Assembly: GCF_000801315.1 (NCBI RefSeq)
Contig: NZ_CP010054.1
Location: 2,108,001 to 2,172,000 of the forward strand
Direction: 5' to 3'
Source of the DNA: Hymenobacter sp. DG25B
GTDB lineage: Bacteria; Bacteroidota; Bacteroidia; Cytophagales; Hymenobacteraceae
Length of the DNA: 64,000 bases
Shown: positions 1 to 8,253 of the stretch, in pieces
How positions within the stretch are numbered: the first letter of the stretch is position 1
Layout: each line of letters begins with the position of its first letter
Program-made: the position numbers and the translations under genes
The notes under the pieces: generated by a model
The model's database searches: none
What the model was told of the DNA's origin: nothing
What the model saw: the letters and a program-made list of their open reading frames with translations, nothing else

Positions 1-744
1 AACTATTTTCCCCTGCTGCTGCTCATTTTGGTGCTGCAAATATGGGTAGCCACCAGTGCCCGCATGGCCGGGCGCGGCCGTTTCTGGCTGGTACAAGTGG
101 CTTTCCTGGGGCTGCTACTGGTATTGGGCAGTATGCTGAAACTGCCCTCCCGGCTGGCCCTGCCGGTGCTGAACCTGTGGCTGCTCACTAACCTGGTGTT
201 TTTGCTGCGCGATTCGCGCCGGCCCGTCAACCACGAAATCCTGAGCTTGTTACTGGTGCTGCTGCTGGCCGCCGCGCCCTATGGCTACAAACTTTGGCAC
301 CGCCACACTACGCTGGAGGCGGAGCAGCTGCGCGGCCGCCGGGCACTGGCCCTGTTTCGGCGGCAGACGTACCCGGCCCCGGTGGTCGTAACCGATGCCG
401 TAAATGCTGCCTATAAGTCGCAGAACCCGCTGCGGGTGCATACCATTGGCAGCGTGTATCTGAAAACGTGCCTCAACCTCACGGGCTGGCCCACGCTGGA
501 CCCCTCGCAGCCCCGCCTGCGGCAGCGCCTTACCGGCACCCGCGACTTTACCGAAAGCCTGCGGGTGCTGGCCCGGCGCCGGGCAGCCGTAAAGTGGTAT
601 CTTACTCCAGCTACTGCCCGGCTGCTCAATCAGCACCTGGCCTGGCGGCAGCAAAAAGGGCAGCCCCGGCTGAGTTTACGCACCCGGCAGCCCGTGTCGG
701 GAAATAATGACCTGCCCCGGCTGTATATTCCCGTGTTTGAATAG
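1..744 (+). CDS. membrane protein of unknown function, 5' end outside the window
   Basis: The reading frame is open from the first base, so the true start lies upstream and only the C-terminal 247 residues are visible. Three hydrophobic segments (about residues 4-15, 28-47 and 54-72 of the visible part) are followed by another around 80-96, then a basic soluble C-terminal domain of about 140 residues ending in LPRLYIPVFE. I do not recognise the family. The codon use matches the rest of the window. The next gene starts 130 bp downstream behind its own promoter-like box, so the two are probably not one operon. Confidence 0.7.
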   Translation, partial: NYFPLLLLILVLQIWVATSARMAGRGRFWLVQVAFLGLLLVLGSMLKLPSRLALPVLNLWLLTNLVFLLRDSRRPVNHEILSLLLVLLLAAAPYGYKLWHRHTTLEAEQLRGRRALALFRRQTYPAPVVVTDAVNAAYKSQNPLRVHTIGSVYLKTCLNLTGWPTLDPSQPRLRQRLTGTRDFTESLRVLARRRAAVKWYLTPATARLLNQHLAWRQQKGQPRLSLRTRQPVSGNNDLPRLYIPVFE

Positions 745-829
745 CCTTATTGGCGAAAACAAGGAAAAATGCCAAAATTTTATAGCCGCACTTACAGGTG
801 CCGCACGTAAGTGCTGAAAAGCGAATCTT

Positions 830-837
830 TACATTTG
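830..837 (+). promoter_or_regulatory. probable promoter -7 box of the desaturase gene
   Basis: TACATTTG matches the Bacteroidota -7 consensus TAnnTTTG and ends 36 bp before the ATG at 874. No convincing -33 TTTG is visible. Confidence 0.4.
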
Positions 838-873
838 GCGCTTGATTTCGAACCTCTTTTCCCACCACGCCCC

Positions 874-1851
874 ATGATTGCGACCCTCACTTCCCGCGGG
901 GAAGTACTTCAGCACCTCGAACCTTTTTTGCGGGAGAACATGGGTTCTTTCCTGAAAAAGGTAGATGAGAGCTGGCAGCCTTCCGACTTCCTGCCCGACC
1001 CCCGCCTCGATACATTTTTTGATGAAGTAAAGGAGCTGCGTGAGCGGGCCAAGGAGCTGAGCTACGATTTGATGGCCGTACTCATTGGCGATACCATCAC
1101 GGAAGAGGCCCTGCCCAACTACGAGGCCTGGTTTCATCAGCTCGATGACCTGGGGCGCGACCCCAACAACGGCTGGGCCCAGTGGATCCGGGGCTGGACG
1201 GCCGAGGAAAACCGCCACGGCGACCTGCTCAACCGCTACCTGTACCTTTCCGGCCGCGTAAACATGCGCGAGTTTGAGGTAAGCACCCAGTACCTGATTG
1301 CCGACGGTTTTGACCTGGGCACCGCCCACGACCCTTACCGCGCCTTCATTTACACCAGCTACCAGGAAGCGGCCACCAACCTCTCGCACCGCCGGGTAGG
1401 TACGCTGGCCCGCAAAGCCGGCGACCACGCGCTTTCCAAGCTCTGCGGCATGATTGCCGGCGACGAATCCCGCCACGCCCGCGTGTACCAGACGTTTGTG
1501 GAGAAAATCTTTGAAGTAGACCCATCCGAAATGATGCTGGCCTTTGAGGATATGATGCGCAAGAAGATTGTGATGCCCGCGCACTACATGCGCGAGATGG
1601 GCGTGGAAATGGGCAAAACCTTCGGGCACTTCACCGATGCTGCCCAGCGCCTGGGCGTATACACCAGCCAGGATTACACCGATATTCTGGAAAGCCTCAT
1701 TACTACCTGGAACGTAAGCCAAATCACTGGCCTGAACGGCCAGGCCGAAAAAGCCCGGGACTATATCATGGCCCTGCCCGCCCGCCTGCGCCGCGTATCA
1801 GAGCGCATGCCGGTGCCCAAGCTGGAATACCGCTTTAAGTGGATTGACTAA
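874..1851 (+). CDS. acyl-ACP desaturase (soluble diiron, fatty acid desaturase type 2)
   Basis: The 325-residue product is a soluble diiron acyl-acyl carrier protein desaturase, which introduces a cis double bond into ACP-bound fatty acids using O2 and reduced ferredoxin. The diiron signature is complete: EENRH at residues 111-115 and DESRH at 197-201 give the two ExxH-type ligand pairs of the four-helix bundle. The ATG at 874 was chosen because the frame upstream of it runs through the promoter box and lacks similarity. The family is common in plants and actinobacteria and also occurs in Cytophagales. It is monocistronic, with a terminator directly after the stop. Its likely role is tuning membrane fluidity. 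Confidence 0.93.
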   Translation: MIATLTSRGEVLQHLEPFLRENMGSFLKKVDESWQPSDFLPDPRLDTFFDEVKELRERAKELSYDLMAVLIGDTITEEALPNYEAWFHQLDDLGRDPNNGWAQWIRGWTAEENRHGDLLNRYLYLSGRVNMREFEVSTQYLIADGFDLGTAHDPYRAFIYTSYQEAATNLSHRRVGTLARKAGDHALSKLCGMIAGDESRHARVYQTFVEKIFEVDPSEMMLAFEDMMRKKIVMPAHYMREMGVEMGKTFGHFTDAAQRLGVYTSQDYTDILESLITTWNVSQITGLNGQAEKARDYIMALPARLRRVSERMPVPKLEYRFKWID

Positions 1852-1864
1852 GCAAGCTTAGTCT

Positions 1865-1922
1865 CCAGCATCAAAAAGCCCCGCCTTCTTCCATTGGAAG
1901 AAAGCGGGGCTTTTTGATGCTG
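1865..1922. terminator. bidirectional hairpin terminator
   Basis: A nearly perfect inverted repeat of about 28 bp per arm, with a GC-rich core next to A and T runs on both sides, separates the desaturase from the convergent lipoprotein gene. Confidence 0.85.
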
Positions 1923-1947
1923 GATATATCAGCTAAGCCGCCTGCGC

Positions 1948-2568
1948 TTAAGGATTGATGCTGTTCTCAAAAGCTACCTGCTGGAAAACCAGCCCCATTC
2001 TGGGCAGTTGGTAACGGATGGTGCGCGTGCCGCCGCTGGGGCAGCAGTTGGCGTCTTCTTCCTGGTATACCGGAAAATGACGAAGCACCTGCTGGCCTAC
2101 CACCTCAAAAGTATCGTGGCCCTGGTAGCCTTTGGCGGCGGGGCCGCCCAGGCCGGGGAGCGTAACGGCCCGGCGACCCTGGTTCTGGTATTCAAAGCCC
2201 AGCAGCTGCCCGTAGGAGCCGCTGCCGGCGTCGCTCACAAAGATCAATAGCTCAGGAAAGTCGTTTTGGTTGAGGTTGGTAACGACTACGTCGGATACCC
2301 TGCCTTCCAGCTCCTGGGTGGTAGTGGCCAGCGTACGGCCCTTTTTTTCCGTGTGCAGACTCAGCTGCTGCTGCGCGCCCTCCCCGGTGGTTTGCACCAG
2401 AAAGCGGAAGTCGCTGTGCCGGAGTTCTTTCCGAAAGGTAACCGCAGCGGCCGGGGCAGCCGGCGTGGTGGTGGCCCGCAGCTGCGCCGGATCAGCCGAT
2501 TCAGTAGTGGTACGGGAAGAGTCGCAGGCCGCCAGCGCTACCAGCAGGGGTAAGACGAGCTTTTTCAT
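1948..2568 (-). CDS. lipoprotein of unknown function
   Basis: This 206-residue protein starts with a short lipoprotein signal (MKKLVLPLLVALAAC, lipobox Cys at 15) followed by a Ser/Thr/Ala-rich linker to about residue 45. The rest is a soluble beta-rich domain with FG-GAP-like wording around NLNQNDFPELLIFVSD, then a CC pair near EEDANCCPSGG. It probably sits on the periplasmic face of the membrane. I do not recognise a named family. It is convergent with the desaturase and not obviously cotranscribed with the DUF427 gene upstream (81 bp gap). Confidence 0.75.
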   Translation of the reverse strand: MKKLVLPLLVALAACDSSRTTTESADPAQLRATTTPAAPAAAVTFRKELRHSDFRFLVQTTGEGAQQQLSLHTEKKGRTLATTTQELEGRVSDVVVTNLNQNDFPELLIFVSDAGSGSYGQLLGFEYQNQGRRAVTLPGLGGPAAKGYQGHDTFEVVGQQVLRHFPVYQEEDANCCPSGGTRTIRYQLPRMGLVFQQVAFENSINP

Positions 2569-2649
2569 AGCAAACAGGCTAAGGAGCCCGCGAAAAAGCC
2601 GGCTCCACAGCTAAGTAGTACCCGGAAAATGCCCCGGAGGTTGCCGGAA

Positions 2650-2931
2650 TTACGGCACTATCTGCACGCCTTTCCAGAATGCCACGCGCCCTTTAATATG
2701 CTGCGCGGCCTCAGAAGGAGTGGGGTAGTACCAGGCGGCATCCTTGTTCAGCTCCCCCTCAATGCGCAGGGAATAATAGCTGGCCCGGCCCTTCCAGGGA
2801 CAGGAAGTGCCAGCAATGCTATCCTCGAAATATTCCCTTTTCAGCGCCTCGGCCGGGAAATAATGGTTGTTTTCCACCACTACGGTGTCGTCGCTCTCAG
2901 CTACTACGGTATTGTTCCAGATGGCTTTCAT
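2650..2931 (-). CDS. DUF427 domain protein
   Basis: The 93-residue product fits the compact DUF427 family: it opens MKAIWNNTVVAESDDTVVVE, carries the FPAEALKREYF segment and the CPWKGRASYYSL core, and ends in FWKGVQIV. Members are small cytoplasmic all-beta proteins of unknown biochemical function. The length is normal for a single-domain member. It lies alone between two unrelated genes; the role cannot be deduced from the neighbours. Confidence 0.88.
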   Translation of the reverse strand: MKAIWNNTVVAESDDTVVVENNHYFPAEALKREYFEDSIAGTSCPWKGRASYYSLRIEGELNKDAAWYYPTPSEAAQHIKGRVAFWKGVQIVP

Positions 2932-3061
2932 AGCTTGGTATTAGGTTTTAGGTGGTTGGGCTGCTGCCGCGAAGTGCTCTGCCGGTAGGAAGAGTATCAA
3001 TCATCGGCAACTAAAAACTAACTTCTCCGATTAGTTGTTCTCAGGGCTCATTGACTTTGTT

Positions 3062-4168
3062 ATGGCTGCAGGTTTTCGTTTCCGGGATTTCGTGCCCGAG
3101 GACTTACCCGATAAAGGGTTTGAGTCACTCCTCAAGATATTTATGCAACTCATCACCATCACCAGCGGTGATGTGGGCGAGGCCTTATCCTGGCTTTCGG
3201 AGCTGGACAAGCAATACGGGCTGACGGAAGATGGCTATGGCATTGGCGACTTCATTGAAGACCTGAAAAAGAAGGGCTACATTGATGATGACCCGCAAAA
3301 GCAGGGGGCGTTCAACATCACGACCAAAAGCGAGCAGAAAATCCGCAAATCGGCGCTGGAGGAAATCTTTGGCAAGCTCAAGAAATCGGGGCAGGGCAAC
3401 CACCGCACGCCCCACACCGGCCAGGGCGACGAGCAAAGCACCGACATGCGCGAGTTCCGCTTCGGCGACTCTCTGGACCAGATTTCCATGACGGAGAGCA
3501 TCCGCAACGCCCAGCTCAACCACGGCCTGAGCGGCGAGGATTTTATGCTGACCGAAGGCGACCTGGAAGTGCGCGAGAACGAGCACAAGAGCCAGACCAG
3601 CACGGTGCTCATGATTGATATCTCGCACTCCATGATTCTCTACGGCGAGGACCGGATTACGCCCGCCAAAAAAGTAGCCATGGCCCTGGCCGAGCTGGTG
3701 AAGCAGAAATATCCCAAAGATTTTCTGGATGTGTTGGTGTTCGGCAACGATGCCTGGCAGATTGAGGTGAAGGATTTACCCTACCTGCAGGTGGGGCCTT
3801 ACCACACCAACACGGTGGCCGGCCTGGAGCTGGCCCTGGATCTGCTGCGCAAGCGCAAAACGCCCAACAAGCAGATTTTCATGATTACCGACGGCAAGCC
3901 CACCTGCCTGAAGGAAGGCACCAGCTACTACAAAAACTCGTTCGGGCTGGATCGGAAAGTGGTGAACAAAACCCTGAACCTGGCCGCCGCCGCCCGCCGC
4001 CTGAAAGTGCCCATCACCACCTTCATGATTGCCTCTGATCCGTATCTGCAGCAGTTTGTGGAGGAGTTCACGCAGGTAAACCAGGGCAAAGCGTACTATA
4101 GCTCCCTGAAAGGTTTGGGTCATTTGATATTTGAAGACTACAAGCGCAACCGCCGAAAATCGGTGTAA
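3062..4168 (+). CDS. VWA domain protein (MoxR-partner type)
   Basis: The product has 368 residues. An N-terminal helical region with a long charged linker (about 1-170) precedes a von Willebrand A domain whose MIDAS motif DISHS (Asp186, Ser188, Ser190) is intact; MITDGKPT provides the later metal-site Asp. Such proteins act with MoxR AAA+ ATPases as chaperone or metal-insertion pairs, analogous to magnesium chelatase D/I. The only such ATPase here lies at 8254-9783, about 4 kb downstream and on the same strand. The ATG at 3062 was preferred over an in-frame upstream start because it begins at the conserved-looking RFRDFVPEDLPDKGFESLL. The last 81 bp are duplicated at 5341-5421. Confidence 0.9.
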   Translation: MAAGFRFRDFVPEDLPDKGFESLLKIFMQLITITSGDVGEALSWLSELDKQYGLTEDGYGIGDFIEDLKKKGYIDDDPQKQGAFNITTKSEQKIRKSALEEIFGKLKKSGQGNHRTPHTGQGDEQSTDMREFRFGDSLDQISMTESIRNAQLNHGLSGEDFMLTEGDLEVRENEHKSQTSTVLMIDISHSMILYGEDRITPAKKVAMALAELVKQKYPKDFLDVLVFGNDAWQIEVKDLPYLQVGPYHTNTVAGLELALDLLRKRKTPNKQIFMITDGKPTCLKEGTSYYKNSFGLDRKVVNKTLNLAAAARRLKVPITTFMIASDPYLQQFVEEFTQVNQGKAYYSSLKGLGHLIFEDYKRNRRKSV

Positions 4169-4170
4169 TA

Positions 4171-4250
4171 GAAGCCAAAAATGCCCGTCATACTGAACAT
4201 ATGGCGCATTAAGCCAGCGGCCGAAGCATGACGGGCTTCGGTTTGGCTTC
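4171..4250. terminator. inverted repeat between convergent genes, probable bidirectional terminator
   Basis: Two nested pairs can be seen: 4171-4179 with 4242-4250, and 4183-4191 (GCCCGTCAT) with 4228-4236. The loop is long (36 bp) and the run of T is weak. The CGTCAT...CGAAGCATGACG wording resembles a degenerate copy of the palindromic elements found elsewhere in the window. Confidence 0.5.
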
Positions 4251-4261
4251 CTCAATCTGCC

Positions 4262-5221
4262 TTACTTGTTTGGTACGACGCCATCTTCCGGCGTGGCATT
4301 CTTGATTTTGGGAACGGTTTTCAGGTAAGCCCACAAGGCGTGCACTTCCTCGTCGGTGAGGGTGGAGAATTTGGGCATTGGGCCGTGCAGGATGCCGGAG
4401 GGTGCCATCCCAAATTTCACCGCTTTGCTGAATTGTTCTTCGCTCCATTTGCCGAGGCCGGTATTGGGGTCCATGGTGATGTTGCGGCTGATGCGAACCT
4501 GGAGGTCATCGTCGAGCAATTTGTCGCCGCCACCCAAATAGCCTTTTGATAGTTCGGGGTTGGATTCGTTGTTGGTGTTTATGCTTTTCGAATGGCAGAA
4601 GTAGCACTGGTAGCGGGCAATGACCAGATACCGGCCCAAGGCCACAGGCTTGGATGCGGGGGGCGCATCGGCGAGGTGCTTGACCGGCGGAATTGGCTTT
4701 AGCGCGGTGGTCATAAGCGACTTGGCCAGCGGGGACAGTTTCTGGGGCTGGCTGGCCTGGGCGGTGGCCCGGGTCAGTGGGTTGTCGGCTCGCAGAAAGG
4801 CCACAATGCTGGCGGCGTCTTCGTCGGAGAGGTAGGCAAAGCGCGGCATGCCCAAGCGCGGGCGGCCATCGGGGCCAGCCCCGGTGCGCAACAGGGTCAC
4901 CACTTGCTGGTCGGTCCACTGCCCGATGCCGAATTGAGGGTGTTTCGTAATGTTAGCCGAATGCAAATTGCCCAGGTCGGTGCCCAGGTCGGGCATGGGC
5001 CGGCCCGATAACGTCTTAGTGGACGGGTTTTGGTGGCAGTGCACGCACATCAGCGCGACTATTTTCTCGCCTTGCAGCACGCGTTTCGGGGTGCTGGGCC
5101 GCACTGCTGTCGGCGCTTGTTGGGTAGGGCTGCCTCGTTCCTTTATTAATGCGGCGAAGCCAGCCACTGCCAGCAACAGCATGCCAAGTACCAGACCGAG
5201 GATATGCAGGGGCTTTTTCAT
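4262..5221 (-). CDS. diheme cytochrome c, membrane-anchored (copy 1)
   Basis: The 319-residue protein has an N-terminal hydrophobic segment (residues 5-25) that acts as signal anchor and exports it to the periplasm. Two class I cytochrome c domains follow, with heme motifs CVHCH at 59-63 and CYFCH at 206-210. Candidate axial Met ligands lie in LGMPRF near residue 125 and GPMPKF near the C-terminus. It probably transfers electrons in the periplasm; no oxidase or dehydrogenase partner is adjacent. It is a clear paralogue of the gene at 7071-8039 with identical layout, and lies between the VWA gene and a remnant of a second VWA gene. Confidence 0.9.
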   Translation of the reverse strand: MKKPLHILGLVLGMLLLAVAGFAALIKERGSPTQQAPTAVRPSTPKRVLQGEKIVALMCVHCHQNPSTKTLSGRPMPDLGTDLGNLHSANITKHPQFGIGQWTDQQVVTLLRTGAGPDGRPRLGMPRFAYLSDEDAASIVAFLRADNPLTRATAQASQPQKLSPLAKSLMTTALKPIPPVKHLADAPPASKPVALGRYLVIARYQCYFCHSKSINTNNESNPELSKGYLGGGDKLLDDDLQVRISRNITMDPNTGLGKWSEEQFSKAVKFGMAPSGILHGPMPKFSTLTDEEVHALWAYLKTVPKIKNATPEDGVVPNK

Positions 5222-5340
5222 GTTCTCGCGGAATAAGTGGGGGAATTAGTAGCGAGTTTTATATAAAAAAGCATAATAAATATTAATAAATGAATAGTCG
5301 AGTTTGAGATATTACAGGAGTTTGGAGACACTCTGCACGC

Positions 5341-5421
5341 AAGGCCTATTACAGCTCCCTGAAAGGCTTGGGTCAATTGATTTTTGAAGACTCTAAGCGC
5401 AACAGGCGCAAGTCGGTGTAG
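5341..5421 (+). pseudogene. remnant of a second VWA gene (3' end only)
   Basis: The 26 codons before the TAG at 5419 encode 24 of the 26 C-terminal residues of the VWA protein at 3062-4168 (its bases 4088-4168), ending in KRNRRKSV. At DNA level 67 of 81 bases agree, and most differences are silent third-position changes. Similarity may continue a little upstream (QEF against EEF) after a frame change. No open frame or start leads into it; TGA occurs in frame at 5305. I read it as what is left of a paralogue that was under selection before most of it was lost. Confidence 0.8.
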
Positions 5422-5472
5422 CCGAGAGCTTTGCTAGGCAACGTTTTAGCTGCTGTTATGAAAGTAATTTTT

Positions 5473-5508
5473 AAAAGCCACCGTGGGTTTGTAACGTCGG
5501 CGGCTTTT
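5473..5508 (+). terminator. hairpin terminator after the VWA remnant
   Basis: Arms 5473-5483 and 5498-5508 pair at 10 of 11 positions, followed by T residues. It lies 50 bp after the remnant stop codon and just before the thioredoxin gene, so it looks like the old terminator of the lost gene. Confidence 0.65.
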
Positions 5509-5524
5509 TCGGTATCCTGTGCAT

Positions 5525-6994
5525 ATGAAGTATTTATACTCAGTTTTTCTATCACTATGTGGCTGTGCATCGGTTGCTCCGTCGTTTACGGCCGCACCTC
5601 TGGTCCCTCAGCCCACAATGGCCGTTATTAAGGGTGTTATTCGGAATGCCACTGTCCAGGACACGGTGCGCGTCGGTTATCGGCTGGGAGAGAAATTTAG
5701 CGGTGCCAAAGCCGCTGTTAATGAAGCAGGGGAGTTCACGCTGCGCCTCACTAACCTCACGGCCCCGCTCAATGCCCAGCTTATTTTTGGCGCGTTTGAA
5801 ACCATCTACATCAGCCCCGGCGACTCCCTGCAGCTAACCGCTGACAAGAAGGACTTGCTGGGTACCTTGCGCTTCTCTGGGCGTGGGGCGGCTGCCAATA
5901 ACTACCTCACGCAGGCCCAGCGGCAGTTCGATGCCAACTACGACAGCTGGCCCGAAAGCCGGCCTTCCGCCGCTACGGCTACCCCCACTGAGTTCCGGCT
6001 GCTGGTTGATACTTACCGTCAGCAGCAGCTGGACACGCTGGTCGCCTATCAGGCCCGGGAGTCGCTGCCAGCGGGCCTGCTGGCTTCGCGCCGGCTGGTG
6101 CTGGATATGCAGCATGGCCGCTCGTTGCTGCGTTATGCCAGTATGCTGAAGCGCCGGACGCAGAAAGAGCCAGAGTTACCGGCCCATTACTTTGATTTCC
6201 TGGCCACCTTACCGCTGCGGGAAAAGCCCATGCAGACGGCAGAAATATCCTTGGTAGAGTCTCTGGGCTGGCTGATTGAAGCCTACCATTACGTGCGCTT
6301 ATTGCCACCCAACGGGCAGCTGCCTGGCAAAGCCGGTTCTGCAGAGCAGATTTACACCCAGGCTACGGCTGATTTTGGCGACACCCCGGCGCGTGACTAT
6401 GTAGTAGGCGGCCTGCTTACTAATCAGCTCTACGATTTTCGGGACACCGGGCGCCCGGCCGTATTAGCGGCGCTGCCAGTATTTTTGGCTCATAATCGGG
6501 ATTCTACTACGGCCCGAAACCTCCGCCAGGCCTTGCAGGCTACGGCAACTCTGCAGCGGGGCAATCTTGCACCGGAATTTAGCTTGCGCGATGCCAGTGG
6601 CAAGACCGTGGCCCTGCAGGACTTCCGGGGCAAAGTAGTGTACCTCGATTTCTGGTATAGCGCCTGCAAACCATGTCTGGCTGAAGCGCCCGCCGCCGTG
6701 CCGCTTAAAAAACGCTTTCTGGGACGGGAGGTGGTGTTCCTGTATATATCCGTAGACCAAAACCCTGAAACCTGGCGGCGTACGCTGAAAAAATACCCGC
6801 TCACTGGGGCCAATAGCGTGCATTTGCTGGATGCGAAAGGCGACAAGGCAGCCAAAGCTTTTCAGGTAGGAAGCTTTCCCAATTACTGGATTATTGGCCG
6901 CAACGGGCGTATCTGGCAAAACTCTGCCCCCCGGCCTTCATCAGGGTCGGAGGTAGTGGCGGCGCTGGAAAAAGCCCTGGCAGAAAAGCCATAG
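5525..6994 (+). CDS. TlpA-like thioredoxin-fold lipoprotein (thiol-disulfide oxidoreductase)
   Basis: This 489-residue protein starts with a short export signal containing a possible lipobox (LCGC, Cys near residue 15). An N-terminal beta domain resembling DUF4369 (about 35-130) and a helical middle region precede a C-terminal TlpA/ResA-type thioredoxin domain (about 335-489) with the active site WYSACKPC (Cys381, Cys384) and a later FPNYWII segment carrying the expected cis-Pro. It should reduce or rearrange disulfides in the periplasm, for example cytochrome c apoproteins. It sits between two c-type cytochrome genes on the other strand. The start at 5525 is the first ATG with a signal sequence. 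Confidence 0.85.
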   Translation: MKYLYSVFLSLCGCASVAPSFTAAPLVPQPTMAVIKGVIRNATVQDTVRVGYRLGEKFSGAKAAVNEAGEFTLRLTNLTAPLNAQLIFGAFETIYISPGDSLQLTADKKDLLGTLRFSGRGAAANNYLTQAQRQFDANYDSWPESRPSAATATPTEFRLLVDTYRQQQLDTLVAYQARESLPAGLLASRRLVLDMQHGRSLLRYASMLKRRTQKEPELPAHYFDFLATLPLREKPMQTAEISLVESLGWLIEAYHYVRLLPPNGQLPGKAGSAEQIYTQATADFGDTPARDYVVGGLLTNQLYDFRDTGRPAVLAALPVFLAHNRDSTTARNLRQALQATATLQRGNLAPEFSLRDASGKTVALQDFRGKVVYLDFWYSACKPCLAEAPAAVPLKKRFLGREVVFLYISVDQNPETWRRTLKKYPLTGANSVHLLDAKGDKAAKAFQVGSFPNYWIIGRNGRIWQNSAPRPSSGSEVVAALEKALAEKP

Positions 6995-7015
6995 AGGGCT
7001 TTATCCTGGCTAAAC

Positions 7016-7050
7016 CAAAAACGGCGGCCCTGACAAGGGCCGCCGTTTTG
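7016..7050. terminator. bidirectional hairpin terminator
   Basis: A perfect 14-bp GC-rich stem with a 6-base loop, flanked by A and T runs, lies between the convergent thioredoxin and cytochrome genes. Confidence 0.85.
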
Positions 7051-7070
7051 GATAGGTGTGTGGGTTGTGC

Positions 7071-8039
7071 TTAGCGTGCTGCCACTGCGCCATCTTCGGC
7101 GGTTGCATTCTTGAGTTTGGGCACCGTATGCAGATAAGCGTAAATAGCCTGGGCTTCCTGCTCCGACATCAGCGAGAATTTGGGCATGGGCAGTTTCAGG
7201 AGGCCATTGGGGGCCTTCCCGTAGCGCACGGCCTGCACAAACTGCGCTTCGGTCCAGTCGCCGATGCCGGTTTCCTCATCACAGGTAATGTTGCGGCTCA
7301 TAATCTCCTCGCCCGTGGGCGTCAGCAGCCTGGTGCCGCCGGCCAGGTAGCCTTCTGACTGCTCAGGCACCAGGGCATTGTTGGTTTTGAAATCCTTGGA
7401 GTGGCAGTCGTAGCACTTGTAGCGGCCCACTACCAGGTAGCGGCCGTAGGCCACCCCATCCGTGGTATCGGGAGTCAGCACGGGTTTGGTGGGCACGGGC
7501 GTGGGTTTCATCACGGTATTCACCAGCATCTTACCCAGGAAAGATGGCTCCTGCTCGTGCGAGGGAATGGGCTTGGCCTGCACCAGGGCATTATTGGAGC
7601 GCAGAAACGCAATAACGCTGTTCACATCCTCATCAGACATATGCACGAAATTGGGCATCACCATCCGGAAGCGGCCATCACGGCCAATGCCGGTGCGGAA
7701 CAGGCCTACCAGCTCGGCATCGGTCCAGGCGCCAATGCCGTGGGCTTTGTCCTGCGTGATATTGGCGGAGTAGAGCTTCCCGAATTCCGGGGGCAGGTCG
7801 TTTATAAACTTGCCGGTCAGGGCATTGGTTTGGCGGTCCAGGTGGCAGTCGGCGCACATGGCTGTTACTATCTTTTGGCCCTGCAGCACCCGGGCCGGTG
7901 TAATTGCTACTGGCTGCACGGGTAGTTTGGGAGTATCATACGTGGGGATGCCCCGGGCCTGAACCCATACCACAAACCCCAGGACTGCCAGCACGCCAAT
8001 TGCCAGCACCCCGCCCAGAATTTTGAATATTTTTTTCAT
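7071..8039 (-). CDS. diheme cytochrome c, membrane-anchored (copy 2)
   Basis: The 322-residue product parallels the copy at 4262-5221: signal anchor (residues 5-27), first heme motif CADCH at 62-66, second CYDCH at 209-213, PMPKFS near the C-terminus, and nearly the same spacing between motifs. Shared blocks include ARVLQGQKIV, SANIT, LSDED/MSDED and LKNAT.EDG. It is expected to be a periplasmic electron carrier. It is divergent from the MoxR ATPase gene by about 215 bp. The two copies differ at many positions, so the duplication is not recent. Confidence 0.9.
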   Translation of the reverse strand: MKKIFKILGGVLAIGVLAVLGFVVWVQARGIPTYDTPKLPVQPVAITPARVLQGQKIVTAMCADCHLDRQTNALTGKFINDLPPEFGKLYSANITQDKAHGIGAWTDAELVGLFRTGIGRDGRFRMVMPNFVHMSDEDVNSVIAFLRSNNALVQAKPIPSHEQEPSFLGKMLVNTVMKPTPVPTKPVLTPDTTDGVAYGRYLVVGRYKCYDCHSKDFKTNNALVPEQSEGYLAGGTRLLTPTGEEIMSRNITCDEETGIGDWTEAQFVQAVRYGKAPNGLLKLPMPKFSLMSEQEAQAIYAYLHTVPKLKNATAEDGAVAAR

Positions 8040-8253
8040 AAAATGAAAGGATAGGTATATGGCTACAAGTATATGCCTTTCGATATTCTTAGGCTAACTA
8101 ACTAGAATTCTGGCGCATCACATAATGATGTGATAGGAAGCAGATTTTTTGAGCCGGTACCCTAATCCCGCCGAACCAACCACCCTGTTCAATAGTTGTA
8201 TTAGCTCCGTTGCCCGTATATATCCATCTACCGGGCTTCTCTTTACTCTCCGT

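Noticed and set aside
829..1722. A 297-codon frame antisense to the desaturase
   Set aside because: Shadow of the diiron enzyme gene; no promoter, no family resemblance.
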